A program made the translations under genes and the position numbers. DNA of 64,000 bases from Parvularcula sp964219355 (GTDB taxonomy: Bacteria > Pseudomonadota > Alphaproteobacteria > Caulobacterales > Parvularculaceae), in contig CAXPOZ010000005.1 in NCBI GenBank assembly GCA_964219355.1, forward strand, positions 248,001 through 312,000, in the 5' to 3' direction. Shown one piece after another: positions 61,342 to 64,000 of this stretch. The notes beneath the pieces are model-generated. The model was not told the DNA's origin. It saw only the letters and a list, made by a program, of their open reading frames with translations, and did not search any database. Within the stretch, counting starts at the first letter, position 1. Each line of letters begins with the position of its first letter.

Positions 61342-61370
61342 TTGCGTGAAGGCACGCTGCCGCCTACATG
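61342..61370 (+). promoter_or_regulatory. Candidate promoter of helicase gene
   Basis: TTGCGT (61342-61347) and TACATG (61365-61370) are 17 bases apart, 30 bases before the ATG. The CCTACATG context is the same as in the etfB promoter candidate. Confidence 0.4.
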
Positions 61371-61400
61371 TGAGCGCCGCGCCCCTCAGTTAGGGAAAAA

Positions 61401-64000
61401 ATGCCCCCCACCCCGCCACTGCCCAGCAATCTCGTGATCCAGAAACCGATCACGGCGGTGCTCGGCCCGACCAATACCGGCAAGACCCATTACGCGCTCG
61501 ACCGCATGAGCGCGCATGCCTCCGGCATGATCGGCCTGCCACTGCGGCTCTTGGCGCGTGAGGTTTATGAGAAGATGGTCGAGCGCAAGGGCGAGCAGGC
61601 CGTCGCGCTGGTCACGGGCGAAGAGAAGATCATCCCGAACAATGCCCGCTACTGGATCTGCACCGTCGAGGCGATGCCGCTCGAGCGTCAGGTCAGCTTT
61701 CTGGCGATAGATGAGATCCAGCTTGCTGCTGACCCTGAGCGCGGCCGAATCTTCACCGAGCGCCTCCTTCATGCGCGCGGACTGCATGAGACGCTGTTTC
61801 TCGGCTCGGACACGATGCGGCCGATCCTCACCCGCCTGATCGATGATATCGATTTCGTCAGCCGTGAGCGGTTCTCCCAGCTCGACTTTATCGGGCACAA
61901 AAAGGCGACCCGCTTGCCGCGCCGGACCGCCATCGTCGCCTTCAGTGCAGAGAATGTCTATTCCATTGCCGAGTTGATCCGCCGCCAGCGCGGCGGGGCC
62001 GCCATCGTCATGGGCGCGCTCTCTCCGCGGACCCGCAATGCACAGGCTGCCCTCTATAATGAGGGGGAGGTTGATTATCTCGTGGCAACGGACGCGATCG
62101 GCATGGGGCTGAACATGGATATCGACCATGTCGCCTTTGCCGCCGGCGCCAAATTCGATGGCCGGAACTCACGCCTTCTGTACCCGGCGGAAGTTGCCCA
62201 GATCGCAGGGCGGGCGGGCCGGCATATCAGGGACGGCAGCTGGGGGACGACCGCTGACTGCCCCGGCTTCAGCGAGGAACTCGTCAATCAGGTCGACATG
62301 CACCGGTTCGATGCGGTCGAGGCGCTGCAATGGCGCAGCCCGCATCTTGATTTCCGCTCCCTGCCCTCCCTCTTGCGCTCACTTGAGCAAAAGCCGCCCC
62401 GGCGAGAGCTTGTCAGGGCGCGGATGGATGATGACGAGGAGGCACTTCGCCGCCTGACCAAACGGCACGACATTCGGGACATGGCCAAGGGCGGGGCCGC
62501 GCTCAAACTCCTCTGGGAAGTCTGTCAGGTGCCGGATTTCCGCAAAGTGACCCCCGACCAGCACGCGCAGATGCTCGGCGAAATCTACCACAAGCTGCTC
62601 GAAAGCGGGGAAATCCCCTCCGCCTTTACCATGACGCAGCTGGAACGGCTTGACCGGCTCGATGGGGACGTGGACACCCTCTCCAACCGGATCGCGCATG
62701 TGCGGACCTGGACCTATCTCTCTCACCGTCAGGGATGGCTGGAAAATGCAAGGCGGTGGCAAGCGGAAGCGCGCCAACTCGAAGACGCGCTTTCGGACAA
62801 GCTGCATGAAAAACTCACGCAGCGATTCATTGACCGGCGCACGTCGGTCCTGTTGAAGAAATTGAAGGATGATGCCCCACTCCTTGCGGGCGTCACTCAG
62901 GACGGAGAAGTCATCGTGGAAGGCGAATTTGTCGGGCGGTTGCTCGGCTTCCAATTCATCCTCGACCCGCGCGCCAAGGGCCCGCACGCGAAAGCCGTGC
63001 GGTTTGCGGCGCTTAAAGCCCTGCGGCCTGAGCTGGCGGCACGTGCCGCAGCGCTCGCCTCTGCGGGGTTCCATGAATTCTCCTTGCGCGAAGGCGGGAC
63101 GATCTGGTGGCGGCAATCGGCTGTCGCGCAGCTCACCAAAGGGCCGCAGCCCTTACGTCCTGAATTCAAGCTGGTCGCGACCGAGCATCTGCCGCCGCAA
63201 TCCCTGCCGGCGATCGAAGAGCGTGTGCGCGAGTTCATCGCTGACCGTGTCGAGAATCTGATCAGCCCGCTCGTCTCCTTGCAGAAGGCCGTCAACGAGG
63301 TTTCCGAAAGCCCCGATGCGCTGGCACCGACCGCGCGCGGGGTCGCCTTCCGCCTGATCGAGAATTTCGGCGCGATCTCGCGCAATCAGATTTCGGATGA
63401 GATCAAGGCACTGGAACAGCCCGAACGCGGCAAGCTGAGAAAACTCGGTGTGCGGTTCGGCGAATATACGATCCACATGCCGGGGCTTCTGAAGCCCGCG
63501 CCCGCCCATTTCCTCGCCCTTCTCTGGGCGCTGTGGGAAGGCAAGGATCCGGATGCCTTCCAGGTGCCGCCTGCGGGCTCGACCTCTGTCATCAATGACA
63601 AGGATATTCCGGCTGCGTTCTATTTTGCCAGCGGCTATCGCCCCTCCGGCACCCGCGCGGTCCGGATCGACATGCTAGAACGGCTCGCCGGTGAAGTGCG
63701 CACGGCACGCGAAGCGGCAGGTCGTGAAGGCTTTGAAGCCAATGCGAAGATGATGAGCCTTGTCGGCTGCTCCGGCGAGGATTTCGAAAGCATCCTGCAA
63801 TCGCTCGGCTTCAAGAAAGCAACGATCACGAAAGACGTGCCGAAGGTGACGGCCGGGCTGAAACCGCGCAGCGATGACAAGGCTGCGGCGGAAACGCCCG
63901 CTGAAGAAACGCAGACTGAAGCTGTGGAAGCGCCTGCTGACGGTGACGCAAGCTCAATCGCCGAAGCACCGGCTGTTGCTGAAGCTGTCAGCGAAGAACC
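61401..64000 (+). CDS. SUV3-like DEAD/H-box RNA helicase (3' partial)
   Basis: The frame opens at ATG 61401 (after TTAGGGAAAAA) and is still open at the window end, giving 866 residues. The helicase core has Walker A GPTNTGKT (22-29), the Asp-Glu box LAIDEIQ (104-107), VATDAIGMGLNMDI, and motif VI QIAGRAGR (about 266-273), the closest match being SUV3 helicases, which unwind RNA for degradation. A SUV3 C-terminal-like region and a long alphaproteobacterial extension follow, and the visible end is an Ala/Glu-rich disordered tail. In related genomes this gene is often followed by an S4-domain protein, a ferredoxin and CarD, but that part lies outside the window. Confidence 0.93.
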   Translation, partial: MPPTPPLPSNLVIQKPITAVLGPTNTGKTHYALDRMSAHASGMIGLPLRLLAREVYEKMVERKGEQAVALVTGEEKIIPNNARYWICTVEAMPLERQVSFLAIDEIQLAADPERGRIFTERLLHARGLHETLFLGSDTMRPILTRLIDDIDFVSRERFSQLDFIGHKKATRLPRRTAIVAFSAENVYSIAELIRRQRGGAAIVMGALSPRTRNAQAALYNEGEVDYLVATDAIGMGLNMDIDHVAFAAGAKFDGRNSRLLYPAEVAQIAGRAGRHIRDGSWGTTADCPGFSEELVNQVDMHRFDAVEALQWRSPHLDFRSLPSLLRSLEQKPPRRELVRARMDDDEEALRRLTKRHDIRDMAKGGAALKLLWEVCQVPDFRKVTPDQHAQMLGEIYHKLLESGEIPSAFTMTQLERLDRLDGDVDTLSNRIAHVRTWTYLSHRQGWLENARRWQAEARQLEDALSDKLHEKLTQRFIDRRTSVLLKKLKDDAPLLAGVTQDGEVIVEGEFVGRLLGFQFILDPRAKGPHAKAVRFAALKALRPELAARAAALASAGFHEFSLREGGTIWWRQSAVAQLTKGPQPLRPEFKLVATEHLPPQSLPAIEERVREFIADRVENLISPLVSLQKAVNEVSESPDALAPTARGVAFRLIENFGAISRNQISDEIKALEQPERGKLRKLGVRFGEYTIHMPGLLKPAPAHFLALLWALWEGKDPDAFQVPPAGSTSVINDKDIPAAFYFASGYRPSGTRAVRIDMLERLAGEVRTAREAAGREGFEANAKMMSLVGCSGEDFESILQSLGFKKATITKDVPKVTAGLKPRSDDKAAAETPAEETQTEAVEAPADGDASSIAEAPAVAEAVSEE

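Noticed and set aside
61386..62129. 247-codon minus-strand frame opposite the start of the helicase gene
   Set aside because: The plus strand carries the Walker A, Asp-Glu and QxxGRxGR motifs in one long frame, so the minus-strand frame is a shadow.
1..64000. CRISPR arrays, tRNA or rRNA genes, transposases, integrases, toxin-antitoxin or restriction genes
   Set aside because: I looked for regular repeats, cloverleaf-like sequences and the typical protein motifs on both strands and saw none. A tRNA scan and profile search would be needed to exclude short or divergent ones.

Overview
The window is a gene-dense chromosomal segment of a GC-rich alphaproteobacterium. The gene families and local orders fit a marine or freshwater relative of the Caulobacterales, Hyphomonadaceae or Parvularculales, but I cannot fix the genus by reading alone. 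Alphaproteobacterial signs are the blocks twin-transmembrane protein / cobalamin adenosyltransferase / etfB-etfA, trkA-trkH-hfq-hflX, serC-serA near purA, dapA-smpB divergent from a soluble lytic transglycosylase, eno with an FtsB-like gene, an ELM1-family protein, holC, and an SUV3-like helicase. I found no tRNA or rRNA genes, insertion sequences, prophage genes, integrases or CRISPR arrays. It reads as core and near-core chromosome rather than a genomic island.

Layout. 0-8.4 kb: a 5'-truncated possible NlpC/P60-like protein; a small membrane protein behind a CRP-like palindrome; the twin-TM / adenosyltransferase / lipoprotein run; a DUF5694 protein; a membrane protein-PadR pair whose promoter is covered by a 22-bp palindrome; etfBA; a FKBP isomerase. 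8.5-17.5 kb: secreted or envelope hydrolases (class C beta-lactamase-like protein, DUF885 lipoprotein, alkaline phosphatase), two CsbD-type stress proteins, acetyl-CoA synthetase. 17.5-22.1 kb (minus strand): trkA, trkH, hfq, hflX and a small exported hydrolase. 22.2-33.9 kb: patatin, a 947-residue exported CARDB-like protein, purA, an outer-membrane barrel, serC-serA, an EamA exporter, PhzF and a TerB/J-domain protein. 34-47 kb: cold shock protein, smpB, dapA, slt behind a sigma-54-like promoter, holC, ELM1, an M49-like lipoprotein, lipA, NnrU, ftsB-like, eno, an Arg-Asp repeat lipoprotein, rpmF.

47.3-51.7 kb holds a trehalose cassette: otsA and otsB make trehalose from UDP-glucose and glucose-6-phosphate, and a GH15 enzyme starts 3 nt after otsB. 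51.7-57.9 kb holds small oxidoreductase-type genes, a LysR gene divergent from an AhpD-like gene, pyrG, HU, chorismate mutase and an alpha/beta hydrolase. 58.2-61.2 kb is a BlaI-type repressor / M56 (BlaR1-type) membrane metallopeptidase pair with its own dyad operator, a mini-ORF and an unassigned upstream terminator. The window ends inside an SUV3-type RNA helicase (61401 onward, cut at 64000).

Nothing here is an obvious new defence or biosynthetic system. The points most worth a second look are regulatory or architectural: the PadR palindrome lying on the -10 box, the sigma-54-like element before slt, the CRP-like site with class II geometry, the orphan terminator and mini-ORF in front of blaI, the coiled-coil-bearing M56 sensor, the 947-residue protein with two C-terminal Cys repeats, and palindromes that span both stop codons at tail-to-tail gene junctions.
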